Below, in pieces: positions 5,731 to 7,380 of a stretch of DNA of 7,380 nucleotides. The notes below the pieces were generated by a model. That model searched no databases, was not told the DNA's origin, and saw only the letters and a list, made by a program, of their open reading frames with translations. The DNA comes from Legionella longbeachae (GTDB taxonomy: Bacteria; Pseudomonadota; Gammaproteobacteria; Legionellales; Legionellaceae), in assembly GCA_016191305.1 (NCBI GenBank), contig JACPOX010000031.1, positions 1-7,380 of the forward strand, given 5' to 3'. Numbering within the stretch: the first letter of the stretch is position 1; each line of letters opens with the position of its first letter. The position numbers and the translations under genes were made by a program.

Positions 5731-7380
5731 ATGAAAGATCATCTTCTACTTAATATTTTTATTTTTTTGACTGCCGCGAGCATTATGGTACCTATTGCCA
5801 GCCGTTTTAAATTAGGATCGGTACTTGGCTATCTTACTGTCGGAATTCTTATTGGACCGTTTGGATTCAAGCTCATAGAAAACTCTCAACAGATTATGCA
5901 TTTTGGTGAGTTCGGTGTGGTTATGATGTTGTTTCTTATCGGATTAGAACTAGAACCATCTATGTTGTGGAAACTTCGCAAACTCATTATAGGCTTAGGT
6001 AGTTTTCAAGTATTATTAACTACTTGTGCTTTAATGGCTATCGGACTGATACTCCATTACGATTGGCGCGCAACCTTAGCAGTAAGTATGGCTTTGGCAC
6101 TTTCATCAACAGCACTGGTTTTACAAATGCTGCAAGAAAAAAATCTGTTGAAAACAGCGGAAGGCGAAACCGCTTTTGCCGTATTGCTATTTCAAGATAT
6201 TGCAGTAATTCCTATTTTAATCATTATTCCTTTACTCGTACAGCATGGCAACATTCAAATCAATATGTATGAAACAACGTCCATCATGAGCCTTCCTAGT
6301 TGGCTACATGCAATTTTGGTTGCTGGAGTAATTGGCACTGTTATTTTAATTGGCCATTATTTATCAAGACATCTATTTTTCATTATTGCCAAAACTAATT
6401 TGCGTGAAGTATTTACTGCTTTTTCTCTTGCTTTAGTAGTTGGGATTACTTTATTAATGGAATCAATAGGAGTATCTCCTGCTTTGGGAGCATTTATTGC
6501 GGGTGTCGTTTTAGCTAACTCTCAATATAGGCATGCTGTTGATGCAGACATTCAACCTTTTAAAGGCATTTTGCTCGGGCTATTTTTTATCTCGGTGGGA
6601 ATGGGGATGAATTTCACCATTTTTTCCCAAAAAACGATTCTCATTATTGTCTCAGTTCTCTGCTTAATTAGCATCAAAGCACTTATTCTGTTTTTCCTTG
6701 GACGTATCTTTGACCTAACTAAATTGCAAACATTGGGTTTTGCTTTTGCTTTGTCGCAAGGGAGTGAGTTTGCCTTTGTTCTGTTTCAATATGCCAGTAC
6801 CACTAAAGTGATCAGTCAGGAGAGTGCAGGATTTTTTACTCTTGTAGTAGCATTATCCATGCTTGCCACTCCTTTTTTAATGCTTTTTTACCATCGATAT
6901 ATTTTACCTAAATTTATGAGTTTCTTACCTGAACGAGAATATGACTCCATCAATGAAAAAAATGGTATTATTCTCGCAGGTTATGGTCGTTTTGGACAAA
7001 TTATTGGCCGCTTACTCAATGGGGATCACATAAAGATCACCGTATTGGAAAAAAACCCTGAACAAATTGAATTACTAAGAAAATTTGGTTATATAGGCTA
7101 TTTTGGTGATGCCAGCCGATTGGATTTGTTAAAGAGTGCTGGGGCTGAACATGCAAAACTGTTAGTTGTTACCGTTGGTAATCCCGATGCAAACTTGAAA
7201 ATTGTTGAACTAGCCAAACAACATTTTCCTCATCTAAAAATTTATGCCAGAGCACGTAATCGTCGTCATGCTTATGAATTGCACCGAGCAGGTGTTGATT
7301 ATTTCATTAGAGAACTATTTGATTCTTCTTTAACCATGACAAAACATATTATGAAGTCTTTAGGCTATAAAGCGGAAGAC
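5731..7380 (+). CDS. KefB/KefC-type K+/H+ antiporter, 3' end outside window
   Basis: Inner-membrane monovalent cation:proton antiporter of the CPA2 family. In E. coli, KefB and KefC are held shut by glutathione and opened by glutathione adducts, acidifying the cytoplasm during electrophile stress. The 550 visible codons cover the membrane domain and most of the KTN/RCK domain; about 600-620 residues is usual. Visible are LFQDIAVIPI in the membrane core, LGAFIAGVVLANSQYRH, the regulatory loop HAVDADIQPFKG (E. coli HALESDIEPFKG) and LFFISVGMGM. A Rossmann start ILAGYGRFGQ lies at 415-423 (Gly417, Gly419, Gly422), and the RCK part contains FGDASRLDLL and ARARNRRHAYELHRAGV. ATG 5731 has AGGT eight bases upstream. 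The Rossmann region and E. coli-like ARAR/RE.F positions suggest nucleotide and glutathione control, but no KefF or KefG partner is in view. KefB and KefC cannot be told apart here. Confidence 0.93.
   Translation, partial: MKDHLLLNIFIFLTAASIMVPIASRFKLGSVLGYLTVGILIGPFGFKLIENSQQIMHFGEFGVVMMLFLIGLELEPSMLWKLRKLIIGLGSFQVLLTTCALMAIGLILHYDWRATLAVSMALALSSTALVLQMLQEKNLLKTAEGETAFAVLLFQDIAVIPILIIIPLLVQHGNIQINMYETTSIMSLPSWLHAILVAGVIGTVILIGHYLSRHLFFIIAKTNLREVFTAFSLALVVGITLLMESIGVSPALGAFIAGVVLANSQYRHAVDADIQPFKGILLGLFFISVGMGMNFTIFSQKTILIIVSVLCLISIKALILFFLGRIFDLTKLQTLGFAFALSQGSEFAFVLFQYASTTKVISQESAGFFTLVVALSMLATPFLMLFYHRYILPKFMSFLPEREYDSINEKNGIILAGYGRFGQIIGRLLNGDHIKITVLEKNPEQIELLRKFGYIGYFGDASRLDLLKSAGAEHAKLLVVTVGNPDANLKIVELAKQHFPHLKIYARARNRRHAYELHRAGVDYFIRELFDSSLTMTKHIMKSLGYKAED

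Noticed and set aside
6024..6272. 82-codon plus-strand ORF
   Set aside because: It lies out of frame within the well-conserved kef membrane domain; a shadow.
1..7380. tRNA or rRNA genes, CRISPR repeats, insertion sequences, toxin-antitoxin or phage-defence modules
   Set aside because: I looked on both strands and found no repeat arrays, transposase fragments, cloverleaf-like stretches or defence-family motifs. The unusual content is the decayed importer and the orphan gene, not a multi-gene system.

Overview
The window looks like chromosome from a low-GC gammaproteobacterium, most probably Legionella or a close relative. This is inferred from base composition and protein style, the argR/arginine-transport/argG layout, a Kdo hydroxylase-family gene, and a very AT-rich orphan ORF behind a sequence matching the Legionella PmrA box. 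No database search was possible.

Left part (1-2403) is an arginine locus. A minus-strand operon runs from a divergent control region near 2300-2390 through a short lipoprotein-signal ORF (2179-2283), a polar amino-acid ABC permease (1487-2134), a broken ABC ATPase (920-1503) and argG, argininosuccinate synthase, which leaves the window at base 1. argR, the arginine repressor, points the other way (2403-2867). The intergenic region holds two tandem ARG boxes two bases apart. One covers a perfect TATAAT -10 of the argR promoter, and a TTGACA promoter serves the leftward operon. The main discovery is that the importer appears to be decayed. The ATPase has lost about 76 bases, including the Walker A P-loop, and is out of frame. 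The substrate-binding lipoprotein expected in front of the permease is represented only by a 34-residue ORF with a signal peptide and lipobox. The permease and the visible part of argG are intact.

Middle (2868-4227): a 170-base AT-rich intergenic region carries an exact cTTAATatT motif and a TATATT -10 ahead of an unrecognised 389-residue protein. Its base composition is much more AT-rich than its neighbours, and it is a candidate horizontally acquired Dot/Icm effector. This is inference only.

Right part (4228-7380): a Kdo hydroxylase-family Fe(II)/2-oxoglutarate oxygenase lies on the minus strand. Divergent from it is a probable two-gene operon of ychJ (SEC-C protein) and a KefB/KefC-type glutathione-gated K+/H+ antiporter, which is open at the right edge. 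The kdoO/ychJ intergenic region contains a 10-pair imperfect inverted repeat. No RNA genes, CRISPR arrays, insertion sequences or convincing intrinsic terminators were seen.
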